Part shown: positions 22,101 to 32,600 of the stretch, piece by piece
Position numbering within the stretch: position 1 is the stretch's first letter
Layout: each line of letters begins with the position of its first letter
Source of the DNA: Phylloscopus collybita
Lineage: Eukaryota; Chordata; Aves; Passeriformes; Phylloscopidae
Reading direction: 5' to 3'
DNA: 64,000 nucleotides
Assembly: GCA_027886175.1 (NCBI GenBank)
Contig: JAJNNQ010000026.1
Span: 21,110,001-21,174,000 of the forward strand
Translations under genes and position numbers: made by a program
Notes under the pieces: model-generated
The model's database searches: none
What the model was told of the DNA's origin: nothing
The model's input: only the letters and a program-made list of their open reading frames with translations

Positions 22101-25007
22101 GTCCTCTGTTCCTGGAGCATCTGTGGAACTTGCCACTTTAATACATTATTGAGACTAATTGTTCTGGGAGGTTGGTGATAACTATCCATTTAACTATATC
22201 TGTGTGTGCATTCAGGAATGAGGATAAAATTACAGTGTTACAATGTACAAAAACCTAATACAGTGATCATCATGACTCAGCATCTGTGAATGAGAAATCT
22301 CTTTTCATAATATGATATTGCAAAAGCCAACATCTCATGAGGAAAGTCTCATGATGTCTTAAGCTATCAGTCAGCTGCTACTGCTCAAGCAAGGTTACTG
22401 GGTTTGGAGTTACCAGTACAGACCTACTGTTTCACGTGTTTACGATAAGTCATAATATAAAGCACTGATTAAATGAAAAGCAGCCTTGTGGTAAATGGGT
22501 GCTAACTTACAGGGGAAAAAATGAGGTTCCAGTTCAGGTACTTGGCAATCAATCAAAATGATTTCTAGCCCCAGATCTAAGGTTTGGTGTATGATGGGAT
22601 AAACAATTTAATCTCTTTGTCTTCTTAGTTTACGTAGTGTGTAGTATGAAGAAGAGTCTCCCTGAAAGATTAAAATGAAGATTTCATAAAGTTTGAGATT
22701 CTTTGGTGAGAGAACCAATGTCTCAGTACTTCTGTTAGCTAATCTGGTGTCTTATCTTTTCTTATTTGTTTGTTTGAATATTGCGCTTTAGGCTTAAAGA
22801 TGATGGCACTGGAACTCCTTATGACAAAGAATCAATGGCAATCATAAAACTGAATAATACAACTGTCCTTTATTTAAAAGAGGTGACAAAATTCCTCGCT
22901 CTTGTTTGTTTTGTCAGAGAAGAAAGCTTTGAGAGAAAAGGTATTTTCCCCTTTTCTAGTATTGCATTAATTTTCTCTTATATCAGTAAGTTAATGAATA
23001 ACTGAGGTTGTTATTAGCTGATAATGTTTCTAACTGTATCATAAATACTGAGGTAAGTACAGCTTAATAAAACTTACATAACATTTTTAAAGGGATGAAA
23101 GTACTTGTGCAGGCATTAAGAAATCATAAACATATTTGACAACTTTCTGATATGAAAGCATTTAAAAGTTTACATGCAATGCAGTAAAACTTCCACTTGC
23201 AACTGTAGATTGCGCTACTTTATCTTGACTGACGCTGATTTGCCACCAGCATACACATTTGGAATGGCTTACCTGCAATAACCAAGGGAAAAATTTTGAA
23301 ACTGACAGAATGTTCTTGCTTTTCTTATATCTGAAAGGAGGCTTTTGAAAAATTGCATATTTAGGATATAGTCCTATTTAGGAGTGCTTTAATATTTTGC
23401 ACTTAAAGTGCATAAAACTTCTTTGTTCTCTTTCTGACCCTGGTCAAAGTCAATACTGAACCCTTAGTTCATGACCTCTCTGCTCACTCACACGGTATTC
23501 ACTGAGTTGATGGTCTTTGTGTCATGCCCTGAGACCAAAACTCAGCAGCGGAAGAGCAAGCTGCATCTGGGCTTGTTTGCCCCATCTTGTGATAGTAATT
23601 TCACCAGTCAGTGTTGGTGTGTTTCGGAATGCAGCACTTGTACCATGTCTGCTGAGCTGTTTGACAGGCTGCTGAGCTTTTGGTAGAACTTAAACTGGTC
23701 ATGTGTCTCTTCCATACCCTTGCCACCTTTATTGCATATGAAGGTCAGATGCAGTCACTTTCTGTTGTAAGCATAAAAAGTGTTACTTCTGCATACTTAC
23801 TAACAGCACTGTTTCAGAAAGACACCATGTTGAATAAACATCTATTAGGGTTTGTCCATAAATGTGTGAGGTTGTTGTGACTGCTCAGTTGGGACACCTG
23901 GTAGCCTGCACTCTTCTGCAGTAAGGTTCTGGTATTATAATGGAGATGAGCTTTTTGTGCCTCATGAATTCCAAGTAATATTTTGTCTGAACTGTAGGGA
24001 GAGGAAAACAATTTCTGGGAAAAAAAAAAAAAAAAAAAAAAAAGGCGTAACATGGTGGCTTTAAACCACTTAAAATATATGTATCTCCTATTAGGGAAAT
24101 TGAAGTAGAAAATGCTGCAGTATTTGAGTTAAGAAAGCTTATGGCATTAACATTGAATGAGGTCATGTGCTCAGTACCAGAATTCTAAAATTGTATTGTG
24201 GTATTACAGAATTGTAGCACTCAGTAAGTCTTCCAATTGACTACCAATATGGTTTTACAGTTTTTCTGTGGGATCACATTCAGCCCACTGACATGGTAAT
24301 GTTATTTGCTTATTATGTAAGTATCTAATCTAACAACTTGTCCTATTGTGTTACTTTTTAATTACAGTGTAAGATGAAATATAGCTGGCTGAGATCTGGT
24401 AATAGTTCTATCAAGTATCCATTTCAAAGTTTATGTATTGTCAAAAAATGAATATTTCTTGATTAATAGATACTACTTATTTTTATCACAGTTATTCTGT
24501 AAATTTCCAAAATGACACCATATTCTATGAAAGATTTCAGTTTTTCTTTCAGTATACTGAGCACTTCTTCAAAGCCCTTTATTGAATATGGATCTGTTAT
24601 CTGCCAATGAACTTCTATTTGTTTTCTCTTAAAACTTGGAAGTATATATAATAGCAGACAGAGTATCAAGCTGTAATGTTTACTGAATTATTTGTATTTA
24701 CCAAATGTGCTTTTGCTTAGCATAGAAAGAATTCCTGGACAGTTCACTTAACAGAGAGTACGGTATTTCACTAAACACAGAATATAAGTAGTGTTTTCAT
24801 TACCTTATTTATATGAATGTCTTTATTAATATGTAAAACATTTCTGTCTCTGTAGGATTAATAGACTACAATTTCCATTGTTTTCGAAAAGCCATACAAG
24901 AAGTTTTTGAAGTAAGAATGAAAGTAGTAAGATCTCGAAAACATCAAAGCCACCTGCAAAAAAATAAAAGACCCACTCCCAATGGGACACCAAGAATGCC
25001 ACTGTAA
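6486..25007 (+). CDS. RRAGD: Ras-related GTP-binding protein D (RagD), complete, 7 coding exons
   Basis: Joined coding exons are 6486-6633, 13094-13389, 13805-14004, 14998-15112, 20865-21007, 22792-22940 and 24856-25007, giving 1200 coding bases, 400 residues and a TAA stop. All junctions are GT..AG and phases match. RagD pairs with RagA or RagB on the lysosome; GDP-bound RagC/D with GTP-bound RagA/B recruits mTORC1 and also TFEB/TFE3. Visible features: acidic N-terminus with a Glu run (about residues 10-23), P-loop GLRRSGKSS (69-77), DFPGQ switch II region (117-121), HKVD guanine-specificity motif (179-182), SIYD (220-223), and a C-terminal roadblock-type dimerisation domain from about residue 240 to 370. 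Apart from the N-terminus and extreme C-terminus it is nearly identical to human RagD. The start is chosen by homology of MSQV and a purine at -3; the frame is open upstream, but without an ATG that would be favoured. Confidence 0.98.
7316..7324 (+). promoter_or_regulatory. Perfect TATA-box sequence inside RRAGD intron 1
   Basis: The sequence CTATAAAAGGC is a textbook TATA element in moderately GC-rich surroundings just past the CpG island. A start about 30 bp downstream would fall near 7346. A possible donor (CTT|GTGAGG) follows at about 7421. No coding alternative first exon with the phase needed for RRAGD exon 2 was found, so a product would be a noncoding first exon or separate RNA. Function is inference. 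Confidence 0.35.
10951..10970 (+). repeat. (GGTTT)4 microsatellite
   Basis: Four uninterrupted GGTTT units within RRAGD intron 1, flanked by non-repetitive AT-rich sequence. Confidence 0.85.
12601..12626 (+). repeat. (ATTT)n / ATTG degenerate tetranucleotide repeat
   Basis: ATTT units followed by diverged GTTGATTGATT units in RRAGD intron 1. It is a simple AT-rich repeat about 490 bp upstream of exon 2. Confidence 0.8.
13094..13389 (+). CDS. RRAGD: RRAGD coding exon 2
   Basis: Encodes residues 50-148 between TTCAG and CAG|GTAAAA. It contains the P-loop GLRRSGKSS, the switch I region and the DFPGQ switch II motif. Ser76, Thr97 and Pro119, positions altered in human kidney tubulopathy and cardiomyopathy caused by RRAGD variants, all carry the normal residue here. 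Exit phase is 0. Confidence 0.98.
13390..13804 (+). other. RRAGD: RRAGD intron 2
   Basis: A short intron of 415 bp with an AT-rich (TA)n patch near 13750 before the polypyrimidine tract and TTAG acceptor. Nothing else is seen in it. Confidence 0.95.
13805..14004 (+). CDS. RRAGD: RRAGD coding exon 3
   Basis: Encodes residues 149-214 and two bases of codon 215, ending AG|GTAAGA. It contains the HKVD base-recognition motif (179-182). Position 170 is Pro where human has Thr, and 176 is Ile where human has Val, both conservative changes outside the nucleotide pocket. Confidence 0.98.
14005..14997 (+). other. RRAGD: RRAGD intron 3
   Basis: About 1 kb of AT-rich intron from GTAAGA to a TTTTTTTTCAG acceptor. 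No repeats or genes are recognised. Confidence 0.95.
14998..15112 (+). CDS. RRAGD: RRAGD coding exon 4
   Basis: Encodes residues 215-253. It contains SIYD (220-223) with Ile221, and the beginning of the linker into the roadblock-type domain. It ends TCA|GTAAGT in phase 0. Confidence 0.98.
19010..19480 (-). mobile_element. Old CR1 LINE fragment, antisense
   Basis: Read on the minus strand, the order of blocks matches CR1: gaccttta.aggtcagctgctgctcagag, ggctgggtccagttcagctttg, atttcaatctgtgccttttg, agaaaagtttggctctggctcc and tcttctccaggttgaaca (as they appear on the + strand). Many substitutions and small gaps indicate an ancient insertion, older than the copies at 5630 and 29370. Confidence 0.7.
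20559..20581 (+). repeat. Poly-C tract, 23 bases
   Basis: Twenty-three consecutive C residues, preceded by CCCCCTTG. The minus strand is therefore a G23 run able to form G-quadruplex structures. The exact length may be affected by sequencing error in homopolymers. Confidence 0.9.
20865..21007 (+). CDS. RRAGD: RRAGD coding exon 5
   Basis: Encodes residues 254-300 and two bases of codon 301, from [11 protein letters not shown] to DISCIYG. This is the core of the C-terminal domain that mediates RagA/B heterodimerisation. It ends GG|GTAAGT. Confidence 0.98.
21008..22791 (+). other. RRAGD: RRAGD intron 5
   Basis: 1.8 kb AT-rich intron ending GCGCTTTAG. No repeat family or gene is recognised in it. 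Confidence 0.95.
22792..22940 (+). CDS. RRAGD: RRAGD coding exon 6
   Basis: Encodes the end of codon 301 through the first base of codon 351, from [14 protein letters not shown] to [11 protein letters not shown]. It completes most of the roadblock-type domain. The donor is AAAG|GTATTT. Confidence 0.98.
22941..24855 (+). other. RRAGD: RRAGD intron 6
   Basis: 1.9 kb with a 24-base poly-A run at 24020-24043. Short ORFs in both strands are unassigned. The acceptor is TGTCTCTGTAG. Confidence 0.95.
24020..24043 (+). repeat. Poly-A tract, 24 bases
   Basis: An uninterrupted A run in RRAGD intron 6. I see no SINE or processed-transcript body upstream of it, so it is listed as a simple repeat. Confidence 0.9.
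24856..25007 (+). CDS. RRAGD: RRAGD coding exon 7 and stop
   Basis: Encodes residues 351-400 and the TAA stop at 25005-25007. It begins with [12 protein letters not shown] and ends in a basic tail and NGTPRMPL; human ends in NGTPRVLL. The basic tail differs modestly from human. Confidence 0.97.
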
Positions 25008-28000
25008 CTGAGGTTTTCTGGCAATGTGGCAAACAAAGTTTTCATGAAGTTGACGTGACTTCTGCATCTCATTGCACTGAGTGAAGAGGAAAACAAGTGG
25101 GACTGATGTATTATATGAATTTTCCCTGAACGTTCAGAAAGCACTGTTTAAATATTTTTATCCAATCAGTTTTTTCATATAGTGAGCACTTTGAGCAAAA
25201 TGGTGTATATATAAACATTGAGGTGAGCACTTGTAAGAATTTTCTTAATATATGCTGTAAACCTTTTTCATGCCATGTTAAGAAAAAACAGCTGTGACAG
25301 AAATACTGGGTACATAATTTGCACTTTTTCATGTTTTCTTTGTGGACTTGGACTTTGATAAACTTAGTTTTTATGGTGATTTTGATGCATGGTGTCAGGT
25401 AAAATGTATGCTGTAGTTTATTTACCTGCTACAATCAAATTGGTTAGTAAACAATTAAGAAAACTTGGTACAATGCCTTTTTAAATTTGTGACAGCTAAT
25501 ACCTAACATTCATACAGATCTAATTTCATATATTTTTCAATTTGTAAACTGAAGAATAATATTGAAGTATTACAGCAATAAGCACCTTACCAGGGATGAT
25601 AACTGGTAGGTAAATATTAGCTTTTATAAAACAGGCTTTTGGCCAAATTTCATCCGGAGTTCTCCTTAACACTGGTCATGCCCTCTCTTGGGTCTGGTTT
25701 TATTATTTACCTCAGCATATACCACTAAAATACCTTTCTATAAAAGATGATTGTTTTGTAAAATGGCTCTATGTTGCACTGGTATTTTTATAAGGCTTCA
25801 GAGGAGTATGTTGTATCTGTATGGCTGGATTTACATTGCTAAGTTTGTGTCGAGAGCCTGCACATGTACAGTTGGCGCAATGAAGAATCTGTATGTATTT
25901 CCACCCTGGCTTTCTGATGTACTGATAAGTCATAAAGGTGTGAGCACTGGGTTCTGATTCCCTCTAACAGGGGTACATCTATGATTGAAATCAAGACAAG
26001 ACCATTAAAATGAGGACTGGACAATCTACCTGCTGTAATAATCAGCATAGATCGCTACTTTTTATTATAATTTTGAACACGGGCAGATTTACCACATGAA
26101 CAGCCAGGACAGCAGAGCACTATCAAACCTAAAAAGAAGTAACATTTACTTTCCATGTTCTGTATTCAGTGTTTTTTGTTAAATTAGTGATACAAAATTA
26201 TAATTTCTAGATGGAAAGGAAACTCAGTTTTTTACCAATTGCATGTGCAGTCCAATGGTTTTGTTGGCAGCTTTTGGGAGTGAGAAGAACTTGACCAGAA
26301 TGGAAGGCAGCTTGCTGTACACCAGAAACAGGTAAGGGGAATGTACCTTATTCACAGCTAATCTGCCCCTAGCCAAAGTAGCTCTGGAGAAAGGCAGGAA
26401 GATAGAACAAAAGCTCTGTCAAGAGTGATAAGTAATGCAGTTCTAGGGGCTCAGGAAGGTAAGAAATACTGATAATAGTGAAAACCACTGATCCTGATGT
26501 GAAGAACAGGGAGAGTAGCTGTAGTCAAATCAGAGTGTTTCAAAAACACAGAGCTCAGATTCCTTTTGGTACTGTCACCACCCCATCACCTTAGTTGAGG
26601 ACAATTCTTCTGATTAGCCCCTCAGTTAAAGTAATGCAAAGCTGTTTTGAGAGTTCACCAAAGCTGTGATGGGTAAGAGACACCTTTTGGCAGCTTTCCA
26701 GTCCACAGGGCTTTCACTGAAGGACTGCCGTAATTTCTGGCCCTTTTGTTTTGTCTTCCATTTTGTTGAGATCCCCCATTGGGTCACAGTCTCTGTCCTT
26801 CCTTCGCCCTACCAGGTGTACGTGGCTCTGGGGGACTAACACCTACCAGGCTGGGCCAGATTTTTTAATATGTAAATTATCAGAGTGGCTATGATATGAG
26901 TCACAACTAAATGTCGCTTCCATATATTTGGCCTGAGTTCATTGTAGTCATGCATGCCTTTGTATTACAGACCATCAACTTGTTTAAGACAGTGAAGTTA
27001 CCTCTTGAAGTCCCCCCTATTTGGAATTTGGAACAGACTCTCTAGCATAATTTAGTGAAGGTGACTTTAGCCAACATAAAACTTCCAGTTGGATATTACC
27101 AGAGTAAGTGTAATTTTCATCAGATTACTTACATTTCAAATGTAAAATTGTAAAATGTAAAAATGTTTAAAATTCATTAGTTTTAGTGTTTAGCTTTGGT
27201 ATTTTCAGGTTAGGTGATGACTCATTTCACTTTTGAGTAATCATTTTCTAATGTTCTAGCTGAAGTGATTGAGCACTGAGTGGCATGCAAGGTTCTCTTA
27301 AGAACACATTTTAAAACTTGCTTTCACTTAAAAAATCTTTTAAGTTTTATTGAGATTCTAGTTTTTATTTTAAAGAAATTAAATACCCCATGTGCTACAA
27401 GACCCACTTAAGGCAGTGTTGATATACCTTTTCTAAAATTAGAAATTGTGGAAGAAGTATTTACTTCCCAAACAGTGCAATATTTCTAAAGTACCTGATC
27501 CATGAATCTCCCATTTCTAACTTATCATTGAAGTTAACTAGAAATGGTAGGGACCATGAATGAACAAGTCATGTGAACATAAAACGCTGGTTTACAGTAA
27601 CCCCAAATCAATTTAGTATCCCATAGACATTTTAAAGCCATGAGTTAGATAACTATAAAATATTGGTTCTAAGAACTCGTTATAGCTGAGGAAATCCCTG
27701 TAATTCAACAGCTCAGAGTATGTGAAGGGTTCTCTGAAGAGTTCAAATGCAATTCAAATGCACCTTTGAGCATGCATTGGAATGGCTATTTAAAATGTTA
27801 CAGTGCTGGAATATGTTTCTAAAATCTGGTGATTACTGACATGCTGTGCATTAGCATGGAAGTGTAATTGACAGGGGCAAACTACTCTGATAAAGCATAA
27901 TTCATATGAATCATTTGAGATCTCATGTTTCCTGATGGAACAATTTTTTTTTCCCACTAGAACAAAACCTATGTGAAATTGTACTCCTGATGGTTTGATA

Positions 28001-29240
28001 CTAAGTGAGTTCATTCTGTGAAAGTATTGCAGCAATTTTTAAAAGAAATGTTAACTTACGAACTCCCTCCATTTTTATATGCATCATCACATTAAGTGGA
28101 AGAATTAAAATAACCCTTGTCATTGTAGCAACTGTTTGCTTTAATGACATTTATTGTGCTGTCATTTGCAGTAGTCATTTTAGAATATTTTTTAGAATAT
28201 TTTTTCTTAAATTGAACACTGAGGTTTTCCTATTTTTCCTGTACTGAATGATGTACATGACATCATGTCATGATTTTTGTGCTGCAGCTTTGTCCTGTTC
28301 AATGGACAGATACATTAACACCAAAGCTTCTTACTCAGATTCTAAATGTTTTTCAATAGCTCCATGTGAATTTACTAAATTATAGATAAACACATCAAAT
28401 TCTCCCATTTCAGCTCTGTGGAAAATGAGAAATAAGCTTGGTTGGGAAGTTCTTTTGGGCTCCTCCTATATGGTGGCATATGGTTGACATCCCACTTGAT
28501 TTCTCACTGTATTAATATTTGCATATTAGCTCATGCACATATCTGCAAATAGCTACATTTAAAAATGACACTAGCAGATTGCTGCTTTTAATTTTTCTCT
28601 CTGGTATCTTCTGTGTTACCTTTCTCAGTTTGCTGTCTCTGAATTTCACATTTTGCTGTAAACAGGTCTCATACCCAGTCTCCTTGGTTCCTGTTCCTAT
28701 TCCCTTTGGCTTGTAGGCATTGTGAACCACAGGCTAAGTCTTGAGCTAAAACCTGCTGAAAAAATACTGAGTACAAAAACATCTAAACTGTAAAAATCCA
28801 TTACATGCTATTAACATCCCTAAAAAGACTCAATATAGTTATGTAACCCTGGTTTGTGTACATGCCATAAAATATGTATTCATACTGAAGTTACAGTTTA
28901 TGTTTGCAGTCAGACTTTAAATATTCCTTAATCATGTCCAGAACATATTTTAAAATTAAATATTTCTATATGTCCAGGACAAAAATGCTTAGTGCAGCAG
29001 TCTCTTGGACTAAACTAATGTATTTTTGATAAGGTAAAAGATTTTTCATGAGACTAGTCAGAGAAGATACTCTACTGAATATTTCCCTGAATACCTTGAC
29101 CTGCCACTAGTTAGAGGTATTATTTATTTCAGAATTGCTGAATAGCAGAAAAAAAAAAGAGAAAAAAACCATTGATGTCCTTTCTTAAAAAAAAAAAAAA
29201 GCAACCCAAAAATAAAAACAAGCCAACAACTAGTATGCAC
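25008..29240 (+). other. RRAGD: RRAGD 3' UTR and downstream AT-rich flank
   Basis: AT-rich sequence follows the stop codon without a gene. Several ATTAAA hexamers occur (for example near 26006, 27376, 28105) and an AATAAA near 29209, so the polyadenylation site cannot be fixed from sequence. A short direct repeat of TTTTAGAATATTTT lies near 28177-28203. Confidence 0.5.
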
Positions 29241-29369
29241 TAGCCTAAATTGAGAAGAATTGGGATTAGACACATGGATGAGGGCAAACACGAGAGGCAG
29301 GAAAAGGAAAAGAAGGGCAGAGTGGCCAAAGGTACAGCCAGAACATTTCAGTGTATTCAAGCTGCCTTA

Positions 29370-29605
29370 CACAAAATGTTCAGGTTGGGTATTTGGAGGA
29401 ATTTCTTCACAGAAAGGGTGACTAAACATTGGAATGGGCTGCCCAGGGAGGTAGTGGAGTCACCACCCCTGGAGGTATTTAAGGAAAGACTGGACATAGC
29501 ACTTAGTTCCATGGTCTAATTGACCTCGTAGTGTTTAGTCAAAGGTTGGACTTGATTCTAGAGGTCTTTTCCAACTGAATTCATTCTGTGGTTTCATGGA
29601 AATGT
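29370..29605 (+). mobile_element. CR1 LINE 3' fragment, sense
   Basis: Clear CR1 3' blocks: atttcttcacagaaagggtga, cattggaatgggctgcccag, gaggtagtggagtcaccacc, ctggaggtatttaaggaaag, gaggtcttttccaact and a terminal attctgtgg. It carries the remnant of the CR1 reverse-transcriptase ORF 3' tail at about 29370-29519. It is less diverged than the copy in RRAGD intron 4. Confidence 0.88.
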
Positions 29606-32600
29606 AGACCAAGGAAAGATAATGGGCTTATCACCACAGGGTCAGCCACGGGGAGGTGGTGTGGGTGAGGTCAGTTTCACTACATGGTCCTCAAAGGTCC
29701 AAGTAGTTGACAGGGAACAACAGGACAGTATCAAAGCTGCCTTTCCTATTATAGCAGGATTTACCCTTTGTGTTTTTATCTCCATTCTGTGCAAACTAAA
29801 AGCCATCTGTGCTGAACTGAAGCATAGTGTCAGTACAAATATATAAGTATAAACCATATGAACCACATTCACACTGGAAATCAAAAAGAATTCTAAAGCA
29901 GGAGAGCAGCACAGGGAGAGCAAACAGCCTGTCTACATCCAAGAGGAACCTCAGCTTGTCAGTGAAAAAGGGTGTAAGTCATGGTGTGTCAATTCCTTGA
30001 GAGTGCTATCATCAGGGAATGCTATAGTCTTAACTCACTTTCTCACCAGCACTGCAGGTTTCGGACCCAGATGAACTCATGTTTGCATTTAGGTGTTTAT
30101 GTGTCAGGTGGGTGCCCACTCAGCCAGTTCAATCCATGCATCACTCCGAATTCTTTGTCCTCAAAACTGGGCTGCCTCCTTACTCCTTCCCACACAAACC
30201 CCAAGTCTCATACCTAGTGCATGCTTCCTTGATAAATACTGCCCTAGTCCTTCCTCAGCTTTCCATTATTCAGATAAAATAATCCAGATAAAACAATCAT
30301 CCCACAGTTTGGGAGCTGGTAGTGCTTCCAGACTCCTTCACAACTAGTGCTGCAAGCTCTCTTCTGCAGCTGGAGCTCTTCTTAATGCTGCTGATAAAAC
30401 TGCCTAATTGGATTGAGTGATGGATACCCTAGCAATAAACTTAAAACCTTTCAGCATCACTTCTGGGGTTTCTAGAAGCCCCACCATCCAGTCCAGTGGT
30501 GTACAACTCTGACTTGTTCTGAGGTAAAGTCAGCTATGGATTGAATGCTCCCTTTGCTTATGCACATCTACATCTGGGTTTGGGGCTACTTTGATAGTGA
30601 GAGCTATCTGGGCTGTGGGAAATGTGAGCTGTTTCAACTCCTTTTGCAAAGCAGTATTCAGAGAGAACAGGTGTGCCTTCAGGGAAATCCAGTAGTGCCA
30701 GATCAAAAGGTCCTGGGACCATCTTTGTCTCCAAACCCTGTGCTGAGAAGTGGAACCATATTCTGTTTCTCTGCAATGCCCTTTTCAATGACTGAATTGT
30801 CCTCTGGTGACCCAAATGGTCTGATCCACAAATTGCTTCTCTTTCAATACTCCCTTTGCAGCTCCTTCAACGTCTTTGGACTGTCAGTATGCCATTCATC
30901 ATGCTATCTTGGTCTCATATCCTAAGTGCTGAATGCAAGTTTTGCAGCATAGGCACACAAATTAACTCACTCCCACCAGTCCTGTTCCCCTTGCTCAGCA
31001 CTGTTTCCAATTCTGTTCCTTCAGTAATTTCATTTCATGTTTCAATTCCACATTTTCTGTCTATAAGGCAGCAGTTGTCATTCAAATTTTGAATTCTTCA
31101 TGAAGTACATTATGCAGAAACTTGATTATTGGCTTTAAAATTAGTATTCTCTTGACAGATTATAAATACCTTTCTGCTTCACTCAGTACACCCTCTCCTA
31201 TGAAAGCTTCCAGCTCCCATGAACTAAATGCATTCATAAAAGTTCCTCAGGATGGAAGAAGTTATTTCCTTCTTCCCTCCCCTTTTTATATTGCTACCAT
31301 TAATAGTCCCCATAAAAATCCAAGCTATAAATCTGTAATTTGAATAGTTATGGCAACACCAAACTGCACAATTGTTTCTTAGCTTTTGTTATTTCTCTTT
31401 CAGAGTAACAGTAGTGTCTGCAGCCTGCATCCCCTGTGAGTCTGCATCCCCATGAGTCACCTTGATAGACATCTTTCAGCAAGGAAAAAAAAAAGCCTGC
31501 AAGATACAATTTAGCAGTATAAAGTAGTAATTTATTAGTTAATATAGGTAACTATGATTAGCAAGCTACTAGATTAAGCATTAAGCATTAAGCATGCTCA
31601 CCTCCCCGTGCAAGACAACAGATGAGTATTCTCTGGCTCAAGTGTCACCAAACTGCTGTCTTTTGACTCTCTGCCTTTTCCTTCCAGCATTTTACACCTT
31701 TTCAACACTGCTGCCTTTTCCCTGGACCATGTGTCAATAGCCTGACCTCTATCTCTGGCAAGCCTCTCTTGCATGGCTCTGCTGTGCAGCTCTTTCTCTG
31801 AGAGTGTTGAACCAAGGCTCTGGCATTGAGCTCTACCAGGGCTGGGCTGTGGAACCCAAGCAGCTGCAAATGCAGAGGAGAGTGACCTGGTATCAGGCAG
31901 TGGAGATCAGGTCAGTACAGTCAGCTGGAGCCCAGAGAGCAATGCAGTTTGCCAGAGGGTAGGCATGTTTGGTCAGCAGAGCCACCCTCTGGGCTCTCCT
32001 GATTGTGGTGGTTAGGGCTTTAGTCCAAGACACATGGATCCCTTGTGTCATTGAAGGCACTCTAGGCACTTCACCTGGCCTCGTGCTGCTGCTTTGTTCA
32101 GAATGACACCAGTATCCCATACCTTTCTGCTCTGTATGGATATCTGGCATACCTTAGCCTACCTCAGACAGCATCAGATGCTTATGTGTGTAGAACTGCA
32201 TCGAGCCCCAGATTTCCACTAACCATCTGAGAAACTCCTGTGTCTCCCAGATATCTACAGGGGGCTGGTGAAGACAGCTGGTAACTCAATATATCTTGGT
32301 TAATGACACAGTAAGTTTACACCAATTGGTAAATGCTTTTTGAGGAGCTTTAAATTAACAGCCTGCTCACCAGTCCTTTATTTCTATTGCTGAGTCAGTC
32401 AGAGCTGTATGCAAGCAGCTGTATGCAAGCAGCAACATGCAAATGTACGTTAAAGTTGTGAGTAACAGTTTTGGAATGGATGGGGTAGAAAGACTACTTG
32501 ATAGCAGTTCAACAGACGTAACCCTAACTGCTTTGCTTCTGTCTGATGTGTAGTTGTGCTCCCTTCCCAGAAGGAAGCTTATGGGAATAAGTTAAAGTGA

